DNA from: Phycisphaerales bacterium
GTDB lineage: Bacteria > Planctomycetota > Phycisphaerae > Phycisphaerales > SM1A02
DNA: 18,583 nt
Direction of reading: 5' to 3'
NCBI GenBank assembly: GCA_030748805.1
Contig: JASMLG010000109.1
Span: 1 to 18,583, forward strand
The position numbers and the translations under genes are program-made. Positions 1 to 10,093 of the stretch are shown one piece after another. The notes under the pieces were generated by a model. That model made no database searches, was not told the origin of the DNA, and saw nothing but the letters and a program-made list of their open reading frames with translations. The stretch's first letter is position 1; the number at the start of each line of letters is the position of its first letter.

Positions 1-104
1 TGCCAAAAGATAAACGCCCTTCAAAGGGCGTCATCTTCGGAGTTGGATTATTCTCTGCGTTAGTCATTGCAATCTCGACTGCAATTGTACTTATATATAC
101 TTGA
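1..104 (+). CDS. C-terminal end of a membrane protein (partial, left edge)
   Basis: Reading from base 3 gives an open frame that ends at TGA 102-104. It encodes a lysine/arginine-rich stretch (PKDKRPSK) followed by about 22 hydrophobic residues (GVIFGVGLFSALVIAIS, then TAIVLIYT) and the stop. This is the pattern of a C-terminal membrane anchor with its basic flank in the cytoplasm. The stop lies 2 bp from the stop of the convergent gene, a tight spacing that fits two real genes meeting tail to tail. Only 33 residues are visible, so the family cannot be named. The call rests on composition and gene packing; a chance open frame of this length is possible. Confidence 0.5.
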   Translation, partial: PKDKRPSKGVIFGVGLFSALVIAISTAIVLIYT

Positions 105-106
105 TG

Positions 107-1693
107 TTACGGTCTGCCGCCACCATCACTACCGCCTCCACCATGTACTCCGCCATTACGGAAATGATCACGAATCGCTTGACGTTCTTCTTCGCTAATT
201 TCACCATTTCCGTCTTTATCGAAGCGATTCATAAACTCTTCTCGCCCACCTTCAAAACCGCGATTACCACCACGATTGCTATCAGCAGAACCTCGATTGC
301 CACCCCATCTATCTTGACCACCTTCACGTTCTGTACGTTTTTCAAGTCCTCCGAGCATTTCTATTTGTTCCTCTGTCAACAACATCCTCAACTGATTGAG
401 ATAATCTTCTTCAACGTCCCTCTTATGATCCTCTGATTCCTTCATAGGACTTTCCGTACGTTCAGAAGAACCACCTGACATTCTCTGAGCAAAACGATTC
501 ATCCTATCTATTTGTTCTTGGGACTCCCACCTGTGGGTTGCAGAGTATATTTGTTCATTTGCATAAGCGATGTCTACAGTCATTGCCTCGTAGATTTCAT
601 TAATTGCTTCAAGAATTTCTGAATCTAAATCTTCAATTTCCATCGCAGCTTTGAATGCCCTGTCTGTTCGGGTAGGTCTATAAATTCTTGGATATCCTTT
701 ATTCTTAGCGTAAGCATCAAATTGCTTGGCTTCTTCCTCGGGTAGCAACATCACAATGTTTTCAATTGCCAAATCGTTGAGATCTCTTACCGCTTCAGCT
801 AGTTTAGCTTGCGCTTTCATTACCGAAATGCCAGAGTCAATATCCAATGTCCTCATAGATAACATAAGTACCCCTTGATTTTCAACCATGTGGTTATCTC
901 TTGTGCTAAGAGCTGTGGTTACATTTGTATCCCATTCGGAAATGGCTGGTAGCAATTGCAATAAAGTATCGTCATCATAATCCTGTTGTTCAACTAAAGA
1001 CATCACATCAACTTTTTCACCACTTAATCTACCTCGTGGCAACAATCGATCTCGCAATAATTGACGTTTAAGAGGAGGCCAAAATTCCTGCTGATCTTCT
1101 GTCAAAATAACTTCGAGATCCGCTTCGAATTCTTCTCTCATCTGTTTTTTTATTCTTAATTGGTCTTGCATCAACAATGCTGCTTCTTCGAACGCTGTTT
1201 GGCTTTCAGGAGATTGCAACTGTTCAACACGATTTTGTCGCATTTCTTCTCGTATCGATTCCAATTCCTTATTAAGTTTTTCTTGTAATTTTCCTATTCC
1301 CTCTTCGTCACCCAATTTCTTAGTGGATTCAAGTTTCTCACGAAGTTCTCTGGATTTTGTTCTTAATTCTTGAGATCTCTGCCTTGCAGGATTATTCTCA
1401 TCTCCACGCATTGATTGAAAGGACGCCCCGATTCCTTCTTGGTTTGCTTCACTCATTTCACGAAAGGACTCATCGTAGTCACGTAGTATCTGCTCGACAA
1501 TCATAACTTGTTCATCAGTAAGGTTTAACGCTTCGTCAAAACGCTGTAAATCGCGAAGCATATAGTCAGGAGTGTTACCTCCTGCAGACATCATGCGCGA
1601 AAACCCACCTCCCTGAGCCACCGCAATCGTAGGCATAGCTGTAATGACTATCAGCAGAGTTAACTTAACAATTATGTGTGTGATTAAGGACAT
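107..1693 (-). CDS. Secreted LTxxQ-motif and EF-hand protein
   Basis: I do not recognise a named family. The 528-residue product starts with a clear signal peptide (basic K10, hydrophobic core to about residue 23, AVA/Q cleavage after residue 26), so it should act in the periplasm or outside. The mature part is highly charged and helical, with a coiled-coil-like section around residues 85-190. It has three LT-x-x-Q motifs (LTDEQ at 58-62, then LTEDQ and LTEEQ further on), the signature of Spy/CpxP-type periplasmic proteins. Near the C-terminus is a complete EF-hand loop, D492 to E503 (DKDGNGEISEEE), which should bind calcium, between Gly/Arg/Asn-rich stretches. The ATG at 1693 is chosen over the upstream in-frame ATG at 1747 because GGAG lies 6 bases before it (1700-1703) and it puts the signal peptide at the start. 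Function is unknown; metal-responsive periplasmic binding is inference. Confidence 0.8.
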   Translation of the reverse strand: MSLITHIIVKLTLLIVITAMPTIAVAQGGGFSRMMSAGGNTPDYMLRDLQRFDEALNLTDEQVMIVEQILRDYDESFREMSEANQEGIGASFQSMRGDENNPARQRSQELRTKSRELREKLESTKKLGDEEGIGKLQEKLNKELESIREEMRQNRVEQLQSPESQTAFEEAALLMQDQLRIKKQMREEFEADLEVILTEDQQEFWPPLKRQLLRDRLLPRGRLSGEKVDVMSLVEQQDYDDDTLLQLLPAISEWDTNVTTALSTRDNHMVENQGVLMLSMRTLDIDSGISVMKAQAKLAEAVRDLNDLAIENIVMLLPEEEAKQFDAYAKNKGYPRIYRPTRTDRAFKAAMEIEDLDSEILEAINEIYEAMTVDIAYANEQIYSATHRWESQEQIDRMNRFAQRMSGGSSERTESPMKESEDHKRDVEEDYLNQLRMLLTEEQIEMLGGLEKRTEREGGQDRWGGNRGSADSNRGGNRGFEGGREEFMNRFDKDGNGEISEEERQAIRDHFRNGGVHGGGGSDGGGRP

Positions 1694-1800
1694 TTTGGTC
1701 TCCAATTGCTGTTTTTTAGGGTTTTTAATCTGTTGCATAACGAACATAAAAGGTGAATATGGCAGAAAAATTCAATTTCATTAAGAAAATCTTTGGGTTG

Positions 1801-2208
1801 CTAAAGTAAGAATATACCCTCATAGTGAGAAATAGTGGGTTTGTGACCGTTTATTCGTACAGCAATTAAATCCACTCTAAGTTCACAAGAATGTTTAATC
1901 GCTGTCGAATTTAGCCGTTTGGCAACCCTGAGCATAGCTGTACGCTTTTTCTTGGTAAGCGTACTTTCAGGTTTTTTTAAGGCATCCTCAGTTGTTCTTA
2001 CTTCAACAATCGCTAATATCTTCTCACATGGACTAACGGCAAGGATATCCAACTCATCATTTCCAAAACATAAATTCTTTGCAATTAATCTCCACCCCAA
2101 TCTTTTTAGATATCGCCTTGCTGTCGCTTCTCCACGATTTCCAATTTTCTTACTTGCATTTACATGCTCAGATCTAGTCAGAACTGTTGTAATAACGTTC
2201 TGCAGCAA
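1801..2208 (-). CDS. YraN/UPF0102 family nuclease-fold protein
   Basis: The product matches the UPF0102 (YraN) family, small proteins with a restriction-endonuclease-like fold whose role is not settled. Visible signatures are GNRGEA near the N-terminus, then GNDELDILAV (family pattern GEIDLIA, acidic E and D kept), then IVEVRTTED (family VEVK, with lysine replaced by arginine). The start is a problem: the frame has ATG only at 2277, which would overlap the upstream gene by 104 bp. I prefer TTG at 2208, about 10 bases after a good ribosome binding site (AAAGGAG, in the end of the upstream gene). This gives 135 residues, close to family length, and a 35-bp overlap that implies translational coupling. 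No standard start codon lies between the upstream stop and the conserved domain apart from a rare CTG. The family call is firm; the start is not. Confidence 0.75.
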   Translation of the reverse strand: MLQNVITTVLTRSEHVNASKKIGNRGEATARRYLKRLGWRLIAKNLCFGNDELDILAVSPCEKILAIVEVRTTEDALKKPESTLTKKKRTAMLRVAKRLNSTAIKHSCELRVDLIAVRINGHKPTISHYEGIFLL

Positions 2209-3586
2209 TGCTAGCAAGCTCCTTTGCCATTTTATCAAGTTCTTCAATACTGCCTTCTCCCCAGAGTGAGTCAACAAATCTAATCCTTTCCCTATCGTAG
2301 TACTTGGACCATAAAAAATCGTGTACAGCCATCTGGATACGTTTGTTGTATAACGAGATTGGTGGAACTACATCAATCACCGAAAGCCAATAGATCGTTG
2401 ATTTGAATTCAAACGGTTCTATGTACTCTCCCATGCTCGCGCCCATAAGGGCGCTCCTAAACGCATCTGGGATGTCCTTTATTCTATCTATATCATCCAG
2501 ACCCGCCGAACTACATTCACAAACAGTCCAAAACCCCCCATCTTCTTCTCCTATTTGAGTTGCTACTTCGCTAAATGTGAGACCTTTATCGAATAACTCT
2601 TTTACAATTTGAACTTTGGGGCTATCGACAGATAATTTAATCCTACCCAATATAATATGTGGAAAGGCAAGACTAAATTCTTCTTCACCATATAAATCTT
2701 CAACGATGACATCTCTCAATGCAGTTTTTCTTTGCAACTGATCTACTATATAGTTGGTTCTTGAATCGTTCTGATTCGTTTGGTCAACCGATTCTACATA
2801 CTCAATAGAATCAAACTCTCTGACAATATCTCGCCATTTAACGTTAACTTTTGAGCGTACTTTTCTGTTGTAAAGGGTTTCAATCAAAAAGCGTTCACGG
2901 CTAACACGAAGAAAATCATCCACTGAAGAATCCAAGTCCTCAAATGCTTGTTGTGACCTAGCTTCGCTACCTCCATAAGTAGAAGCAAGACCACGTCGCA
3001 TCTGGTCAACCATTGCAACAAGTCCCATTTCCACTCTCTCTGGTATAGCGCTCATTGCCTCAGAAAGCAACAAGTAATGCTCCACGATGTCATACAAATC
3101 ACCTTCACGAATAGTCATACCCATTGATTCATTTTTTCTATAGAGCTGCTGTTCAATAACTTGTTCGTATTGAAGTTTGTGCATTTTATTTTCGCCTGGT
3201 AGAGGAATAGCAATTGCCCTATATTTATCTGCATGCAGATCTAAAACCTCATTTGCGTATATTGGTCTGCCGTTCACATGACCTATTAATGAATCGACTG
3301 TCAGCCATTCGCCAGCTTCTCCAAGGATAGATTCTTCTTCTAAATACCCAATATCTGAAGCAATCAGCCCCTCACCTATTTCTGTTTCTTCTGTATCAAC
3401 AATCAACTCTTCATTTTCTTGAGAAACTCCAACCTCATCTATTACTTCAATTTCCTGAACTGTGTTAACAAAGTCAGATGGCTGAATAATCTCTACTTGT
3501 TCTGTTATAACAGATAAACCTGAAGAACAACTACCAGAAAGCAGCAATAAACTAATTGATAAATATCGGTACATATTGTCCGACAT
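2174..3586 (-). CDS. SurA/PpiC-like peptidyl-prolyl isomerase, probable lipoprotein
   Basis: The 470-residue product resembles parvulin-type (PpiC/SurA) chaperone-isomerases that fold outer-membrane or secreted proteins. The N-terminus has a short hydrophobic segment ending in LLSGSC, a permissive lipobox with Cys20, so it is probably a lipoprotein. An acidic linker (about 25-100) follows. Then comes VNGRPIY (104-110), the usual opening of the SurA N-terminal domain, with a helical region after it. The parvulin-like part is about 309-419: PHIILGRIKL, then GLTFSEVATQIGEEDGG, then a segment ending in SMGEYIEPFEFKS. The canonical GGDLG motif is degenerate (DGGFW), so catalytic activity is uncertain. 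A second ATG at 3574 would also precede the lipobox, and neither start has a clear ribosome binding site. It is divergent from the DUF1844 gene and overlaps the YraN gene downstream. Confidence 0.75.
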   Translation of the reverse strand: MSDNMYRYLSISLLLLSGSCSSGLSVITEQVEIIQPSDFVNTVQEIEVIDEVGVSQENEELIVDTEETEIGEGLIASDIGYLEEESILGEAGEWLTVDSLIGHVNGRPIYANEVLDLHADKYRAIAIPLPGENKMHKLQYEQVIEQQLYRKNESMGMTIREGDLYDIVEHYLLLSEAMSAIPERVEMGLVAMVDQMRRGLASTYGGSEARSQQAFEDLDSSVDDFLRVSRERFLIETLYNRKVRSKVNVKWRDIVREFDSIEYVESVDQTNQNDSRTNYIVDQLQRKTALRDVIVEDLYGEEEFSLAFPHIILGRIKLSVDSPKVQIVKELFDKGLTFSEVATQIGEEDGGFWTVCECSSAGLDDIDRIKDIPDAFRSALMGASMGEYIEPFEFKSTIYWLSVIDVVPPISLYNKRIQMAVHDFLWSKYYDRERIRFVDSLWGEGSIEELDKMAKELASIAAERYYNSSD

Positions 3587-3605
3587 TGTAAGGTCGAAAG
3601 TAACG

Positions 3606-3611
3606 TATAAT
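3606..3611 (+). promoter_or_regulatory. Candidate -10 box for the DUF1844 gene
   Basis: A perfect TATAAT lies in the 66-bp gap between two divergent genes, 41 bases before the ATG at 3653, giving a leader of about 35 bases. There is no good -35 hexamer at the usual spacing (the best is a weak CATTGT at 3584-3589), so this rests on the -10 box and its position only. Confidence 0.4.
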
Positions 3612-3652
3612 GCCCAATTACGAAATTTCTCTTAAAACTTTTTGGAGTCAAC

Positions 3653-4114
3653 ATGACAACCGAACAAAATAACGAATCCACTGAAACTCCTAGTATTCAA
3701 GTAGATAGCGACTGGAAAGCAGAAGCCCAAGCAGAAAAAGAGCGCCTCACTGCAGCCGAGCAGAAAGTTGAAGAGAAGGCAAAGAAGCAAGAAATGCCTG
3801 AAGCAAATTTTAGAGGTCTTTTAGGGGTTCTTGCCTCACAAGCACTTATGGGGCTTGGGATGCACCAAGACCCTTCTGGCAAAGGAGTTATGGTTGACCT
3901 CGAAGGATCAAAATTTGTAATTGATTTAATTTCTATGCTTGAGGAAAAAACTCAAGGAAACATTACTGACGAAGAGTCCAAAGAAATCAAACAGTTACTT
4001 CAAGAATTACAATCACGTTTTGTCCAAATAGCACAATTAGTTGCTTCCCAGCAAGAAGGTGCCGCTTCGACTACAACTGATACACCAAGCGGAATCATAG
4101 ATCCAACTGCCTAA
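3653..4114 (+). CDS. DUF1844 domain protein
   Basis: This 153-residue cytoplasmic protein belongs to the DUF1844 family, small bacterial proteins of unknown function. The charged N-terminal third (residues 20-50, rich in K, E, A and Q) looks like a short coiled coil. The DUF1844 core is about 53-125: FRGLLGVLASQALMGLG, then FVIDLISMLEEKTQGNIT, which carries the family's characteristic IDLL-mLeeKTkGNLt pattern, followed by a helix with SRFVQIAQ. The tail is low-complexity Ser/Thr. The ATG is supported by GGAG at 3644-3647, 5 bases upstream. The gene stands alone, divergent from the SurA-like gene and convergent with the glycosyltransferase gene. The family call is reliable; no function can be given. 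Confidence 0.88.
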   Translation: MTTEQNNESTETPSIQVDSDWKAEAQAEKERLTAAEQKVEEKAKKQEMPEANFRGLLGVLASQALMGLGMHQDPSGKGVMVDLEGSKFVIDLISMLEEKTQGNITDEESKEIKQLLQELQSRFVQIAQLVASQQEGAASTTTDTPSGIIDPTA

Positions 4115-4221
4115 AATTTTCAACTCCTCTTATAAGGTGTGTGCTGAGAAATTGACCTATGTTTGATATCACTGGGCGATTCTTTTCTCTCTAACACCAA
4201 GAGCAATTAATTCACACTACT

Positions 4222-4257
4222 ACAAAATAGTTTGAGTCGTCTACAAACTTATTTTGT
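4222..4257. terminator. Stem-loop between convergent genes
   Basis: An imperfect inverted repeat lies in the 168-bp gap between two convergent genes. The arms are ACAAAATA-GTTTG (4222-4234) and CAAAC-t-TATTTTGT (4244-4257): 13 pairs with one bulged T and a 9-base loop. The stem is AT-rich and no strong T run follows on either strand, so termination is inferred mainly from location. I see nothing else in the gap. Confidence 0.4.
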
Positions 4258-4282
4258 GCTAATTAGCCACCTGAGTGCATGG

Positions 4283-5560
4283 TCACAATAGCCAAACGTA
4301 AATTAGGCGAAATGCTATTAATGCGAGTAGGCAGTATTGAGGTACGAGCAACCACTTCGGAATGGTCTTTACCCAAATAATAGGAAGTAAAAATGCCCAA
4401 GTTAGCAAGAATCGATCAAACACAAATCCACGTGTAAACGAATAGAGCAGCCATCCAAAAACCAATGACCAAAAAGTAATTAACCCTATTACTTCACATC
4501 TCTTTCGTAGGTGCCAAAGTCCAGCTAAACCAGCAAGCCCAATCCCAGCAAGAATTGACAAGACGAATTGGCGAATACCACCTGATTGTGACATCGATTT
4601 GACATAAGACGCAGCGATTCCTTGAAATCGTTCATTTGAAGACGGATCAATATAATCGATTGCAGGAACTGAAAGATCTGGCATTGCAACCCATACAATC
4701 ATTATTCCAGATACGAAAGAAATGACTATTAGAACTTTACTCTTAGCTATTCGCCAACCCTCAATAGCAAATATCCCTACAAACGGGACCATTGCAGCGG
4801 CAAGGTAAGACAAACTTTCTAATCGAAATCCCAAGCCATGTAATGCTTGATAGTCAGAACTAACAAGACCTCCCCATCTCATCCAAAGTGGTACACGAAG
4901 TAATCCTGCCAAGATACTAGCAACCCACCAAGGCCAGCTGCTTTTTCCTTGCAAAGCAAATGCTGCAAAGCAGATACCGCCAGTTAAAGCAACTATATGG
5001 ATTCGACTATGCAGTGCTACTGCTACCACAAGACCGTAAAGAATTGGAGCAATAATCTTTCTAGATTTGCTTGCTCCTTCTTCTAAACTCCATACAAACA
5101 AGCCAACAGCAAGCAAAGATAAAAGCAGAAATGAAACTTCACCCATCACTATTTCACTTAAGACAGAGTTGTATGGGAGTAACAACCAACCAAGTGCTAC
5201 TAACATTAAACTCTTGCGATACAACGAACAACGAACTGCAATCCAAATCAAAATTGCTAAACCAAGGACAGAGCACCAAACACTTACAAGTCTCAAGTCG
5301 TTTAAAGAACCACCAAGAATCTTCCCAAAAAATGCATAAGGCCAAATCATCGCTGGACCCTTTGTTTCTTGAAAGTCAATTGCGGTTTCTACTGACCACC
5401 CCTGTTCGATTAAATTGTTTATTGGAACAGTAATATATTTTTCATCAAAGACAACCCCCTTGTTAGTTATTCCAGAAAACCATCTTAAGCCAGATAGCAC
5501 AATAATAACTAATAGAATCGCACCCAAAGGCCAGAACAAGTTGGATTTGGTCTCACTCAT
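4283..5560 (-). CDS. GT-C type membrane glycosyltransferase (ArnT/PMT-like)
   Basis: The 425-residue product has about ten hydrophobic membrane segments and the layout of GT-C glycosyltransferases, which move a sugar from a polyprenyl-phosphate donor outside the cytoplasmic membrane. After the first membrane helix (about 10-28) comes the first extracytoplasmic loop with the acidic pair D39-E40 (VVFDEKY), the position of the catalytic acidic motif in this fold. Next is ETKGPAMIWPYAFFGKILGG and then LRLVSVW, matching the 'P-y-y--fg-lfG----lR' pattern of GT39/GT83 relatives. The ATG overlaps the stop of the FkbM methyltransferase gene (ATGAGTGA, 8 bp), which indicates translational coupling. Donor and acceptor are unknown. 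Membership of the GT-C class is inferred from topology and these motifs. Confidence 0.65.
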   Translation of the reverse strand: MSETKSNLFWPLGAILLVIIVLSGLRWFSGITNKGVVFDEKYITVPINNLIEQGWSVETAIDFQETKGPAMIWPYAFFGKILGGSLNDLRLVSVWCSVLGLAILIWIAVRCSLYRKSLMLVALGWLLLPYNSVLSEIVMGEVSFLLLSLLAVGLFVWSLEEGASKSRKIIAPILYGLVVAVALHSRIHIVALTGGICFAAFALQGKSSWPWWVASILAGLLRVPLWMRWGGLVSSDYQALHGLGFRLESLSYLAAAMVPFVGIFAIEGWRIAKSKVLIVISFVSGIMIVWVAMPDLSVPAIDYIDPSSNERFQGIAASYVKSMSQSGGIRQFVLSILAGIGLAGLAGLWHLRKRCEVIGLITFWSLVFGWLLYSFTRGFVFDRFLLTWAFLLPIIWVKTIPKWLLVPQYCLLALIAFRLIYVWLL

Positions 5561-6419
5561 TTCTACAGCACATTATGTTTAAATAAGAGTCGCGTGGACA
5601 AGAACTCAGTATTTCATCTATTGTTGACTTGCATACTTTTCCTGACGTGTCGTCGACAATTGTAAAAGTAAAACCAAGCCCTTTTAGCCAATCCAATAAT
5701 TCCTCAGCACTTGAATCAGCTTCTTCTAATTGAGCTGGTGACAACTCCCAGATAACTTTTATATCTTTATTTTCGGTTAACACCCTACACATTCCAAGGA
5801 ACGCAGCATGCTCTGCACCTTGAACATCCATTTTTATTACATCAACTTTATCACCAACGTTGAAGAAATCATCTAAAGTCGTACATTTTACTTCGATTGT
5901 ATTTCGCCCTCCACCATGAAACAGTTGATGATCTCCAGTGTTAAACATCGACAAATGCAAACTGACGGGATTTGAAGAATCAGAAACTGCCGATTGTATT
6001 GTTTGGATATTATTTCCCATTGAGTTTCTTGAAATGTTTTCACATAACATCGAATAATTATCCGGATGTGGCTCAAATGCTATTACTCGTCCCGAATCGC
6101 CAACCCATTTTGCTGCAGGCACTGAAAATAACCCTACGTGAGCTCCAATATCTACAAAGGTCATCCCCTCTGACAAAAGCGACTTTAATGTTAATGTTGT
6201 AACTGGCTCATACTCTCCAGTTGATTCTGCTTCAAGCGTTACACCGAAGTCGCCACTAGGTAGAACAAAAACCAATCCGCATCTTCTCAAAGTTCCTGCC
6301 TGCTTAATTTTTAAAAGACAAACAGCGACTGCACGAATAGGAGGACAGTGTTCCAAAATTGGTCGAATCATTGGTGCAAGACGGCGTCGCAAAGATCCAA
6401 ATGTGCTTGATTTACTCAT
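5553..6419 (-). CDS. FkbM family SAM-dependent methyltransferase
   Basis: This 288-residue protein has the FkbM methyltransferase signature, an O-methyltransferase family often found in polysaccharide and natural-product gene sets. Motif I, VDIGAHVG (89-96), is the SAM-binding loop. FEPHPDN (115-121) holds the acidic residue expected to bind the ribose of SAM. TLDDFF then IKMDVQGAEHAAFLG (about 181-209) is the diagnostic FkbM block, normally written KiDVEGaE, here with glutamine instead of glutamate. A basic N-terminus (RRR at 11-13) and a predicted Rossmann core fit a soluble protein. It starts 4 bp after hemW and overlaps the glycosyltransferase gene by 8 bp, so the three are one operon. 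Methylation of a sugar in a surface glycan is inferred from that pairing; the substrate is not visible. Confidence 0.85.
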   Translation of the reverse strand: MSKSSTFGSLRRRLAPMIRPILEHCPPIRAVAVCLLKIKQAGTLRRCGLVFVLPSGDFGVTLEAESTGEYEPVTTLTLKSLLSEGMTFVDIGAHVGLFSVPAAKWVGDSGRVIAFEPHPDNYSMLCENISRNSMGNNIQTIQSAVSDSSNPVSLHLSMFNTGDHQLFHGGGRNTIEVKCTTLDDFFNVGDKVDVIKMDVQGAEHAAFLGMCRVLTENKDIKVIWELSPAQLEEADSSAEELLDWLKGLGFTFTIVDDTSGKVCKSTIDEILSSCPRDSYLNIMCCRNE

Positions 6420-6423
6420 CTTA

Positions 6424-7704
6424 TTACTGCAGATTGGTATCGGCCATCGCTCCTTCTTGCATTAACAATCCAGACACTACAGTATCTGTGAAAAGTATCC
6501 CATCTGGAGTTAGTGCGAGTTTCCCATTTCTCCACTGCAACCAACCTTCTGAAATATATTTATCAATGACAGTTTGCCGCCAACAATTTGTTGATCGACA
6601 TATCAGATTATCAACCAACTCCTTGTCCATCCCATCAGTAATTCTCAATCCCATCATAAACATTTCACCTATCTGTAATTCCCCACTTAATTCCTCAACA
6701 TTTTCAATAGGTGGCAAACATTCCGAGTTCAAATAACTTGTTAACTTTGAAACATTCCTCCATCTAAGACCATCAATATGACCAGCTGCTGATGGACCAA
6801 ATGCCCACCATGATTCGTTCTTCCAATAAGACAAATTGTGAACGCATTCAAATCCTTCCTTTGCAAAATTGCTAATCTCATATTGCACATACTTATTAGC
6901 TCGCATCACATCACCCACTAACCTAAACATATCCGCCTCGACATTGTTCTCAACTCTTTTGATTTTATTGTCCCTCAGACGGTTATACATTGGAGTGTTG
7001 GGTTCATAAGTCAACGCATAACAACTTAAATGCTTTGGGTTCATCGACATTGCTTTATTAAGATCTGATTCAACTTGATTAATTGTTTGATTTGGTATTC
7101 CGTAAATCAAATCAAGATTAAGGTTATCTATCCCTGAATTGTTTAATTCTTCTACAGCAGCAAATACACTGCTTGGTTCATGCCACCGTTCCAATGTCTT
7201 CAACAACTTCTTGTCAAACGATTGGGCACCAATACTAACTCTGTTTACTCCATTTTCAACCATTAACTTTGCAATCTCTGGGGTTACCGTTTCAGGATTC
7301 GCTTCAACTGTAAACTCAACATCAGCTTCTACTGGGAGATTATTATTAACGGCGTCTAGCAATTCCTTGAATAATTTAGGTGACAGAAGAGTAGGTGTTC
7401 CACCGCCAATAAAAATCGACTTCAATTGGTTCATACGGTGACCAACGAATTCCAGTTCTAATTCGAGACGCTTAACAAACGCACCATGGAGTTCTTGCTC
7501 TCCCAAAACACTATAAAAATCGCAATAATTGCACTTATGAAAGCAAAATGGAATATGAATGTACGCACTTTTAACTTGAGAAACTCTGTCTATGCATAAT
7601 TTAGAAGTCAATTCAGACCCAATTTTAGAAAAATTCTCTTGTGGCTCCTTCTCCGTCTTGGTAAACTGGGTAAGAGGGGTATGGTTGGGGTTGGTCTTGT
7701 TCAC
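6424..7704 (-). CDS. hemW: HemW-like radical SAM haem chaperone
   Basis: The product is a HemW protein (formerly grouped with oxygen-independent coproporphyrinogen III oxidase), a radical SAM protein thought to carry haem to respiratory enzymes. AYIHIPFC then FHKCNYCDFY gives the Cx3Cx2C iron-sulfur motif at C54, C58 and C61. GGGTPT (100-105) is the SAM-binding glycine motif. EANPE and VSIGAQSFD follow, and the C-terminal HemN-type domain runs to the end. There is no extra upstream cysteine of the HemN type, which favours HemW over the oxidase. The called start is GTG at 7704, with a non-conserved 46-residue lead-in and no good ribosome binding site. Total length is 426 residues, against about 380 for the family, so the true start may be an internal TTG (for example 7611). 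It heads an operon with the FkbM and glycosyltransferase genes. Confidence 0.88.
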   Translation of the reverse strand: MNKTNPNHTPLTQFTKTEKEPQENFSKIGSELTSKLCIDRVSQVKSAYIHIPFCFHKCNYCDFYSVLGEQELHGAFVKRLELELEFVGHRMNQLKSIFIGGGTPTLLSPKLFKELLDAVNNNLPVEADVEFTVEANPETVTPEIAKLMVENGVNRVSIGAQSFDKKLLKTLERWHEPSSVFAAVEELNNSGIDNLNLDLIYGIPNQTINQVESDLNKAMSMNPKHLSCYALTYEPNTPMYNRLRDNKIKRVENNVEADMFRLVGDVMRANKYVQYEISNFAKEGFECVHNLSYWKNESWWAFGPSAAGHIDGLRWRNVSKLTSYLNSECLPPIENVEELSGELQIGEMFMMGLRITDGMDKELVDNLICRSTNCWRQTVIDKYISEGWLQWRNGKLALTPDGILFTDTVVSGLLMQEGAMADTNLQ

Positions 7705-7735
7705 TGGGGTATCTTAGGGCAGAAGGCAACACGCT

Positions 7736-8053
7736 ATGGCAATTCAATTACAAATGACTTACAAGGATGGCACAAGTCGAACTTTCGAATTGGATCAAGA
7801 TCGTACTACTATCGGTCGTCGTCGTTCGTGTGATTTGCATGTTTCTTTGCCTTCTATAGCTCCACTCCACTGTGAAATCACCATTAAAGATGGAAAACCA
7901 ATACTCTTGAATCGTGACCCAGATGCCGACACATTCCACAATGACCATGTCGTCAGTTCTGCACCACTTGAGGACTCCGATCGAGTTCGTATTGGCCCAG
8001 TCGAATTTACAGTCATGATTAACGATGACGAAACCATAATTCGCCGCCACTAA
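7736..8053 (+). CDS. Single-domain FHA protein
   Basis: This 105-residue protein consists of one forkhead-associated (FHA) domain, a fold that normally binds phosphothreonine peptides. TTIGRRRSCDLHV (24-36) matches the first FHA block, with the conserved Arg28. LHCEI (44-48) carries the conserved His45, HNDHVV has the expected Asn, and DRVRIGPVEFTV is the final strand pair. The usual S-R of the SRxH motif is replaced by A42-P43, removing a serine that contacts the phosphate. Binding of phosphothreonine is therefore doubtful. The ATG has a modest AGAAGG about 11 bases upstream. It lies only 31 bp from the divergent hemW start and 16 bp before purA, so it is probably co-transcribed with purA. 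Confidence 0.82.
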   Translation: MAIQLQMTYKDGTSRTFELDQDRTTIGRRRSCDLHVSLPSIAPLHCEITIKDGKPILLNRDPDADTFHNDHVVSSAPLEDSDRVRIGPVEFTVMINDDETIIRRH

Positions 8054-8060
8054 TCGCTAG

Positions 8061-10074
<2,014 letters not shown>

Positions 10075-10093
10075 TAACACATTCTATCAAAGA

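Noticed and set aside
15..30. Hairpin CGCCCT-TCAA-AGGGCG as a - strand terminator for the LTxxQ/EF-hand gene
   Set aside because: It lies inside the likely + strand coding end (stop at 102-104) and nearly 80 bases beyond the - strand stop. The stem is only 6-7 bp with a broken T run.
1694..1747. ATG at 1747 as start of the LTxxQ/EF-hand gene
   Set aside because: It would put 18 polar residues before the signal peptide, and the ATG at 1693 has a well-placed GGAG.
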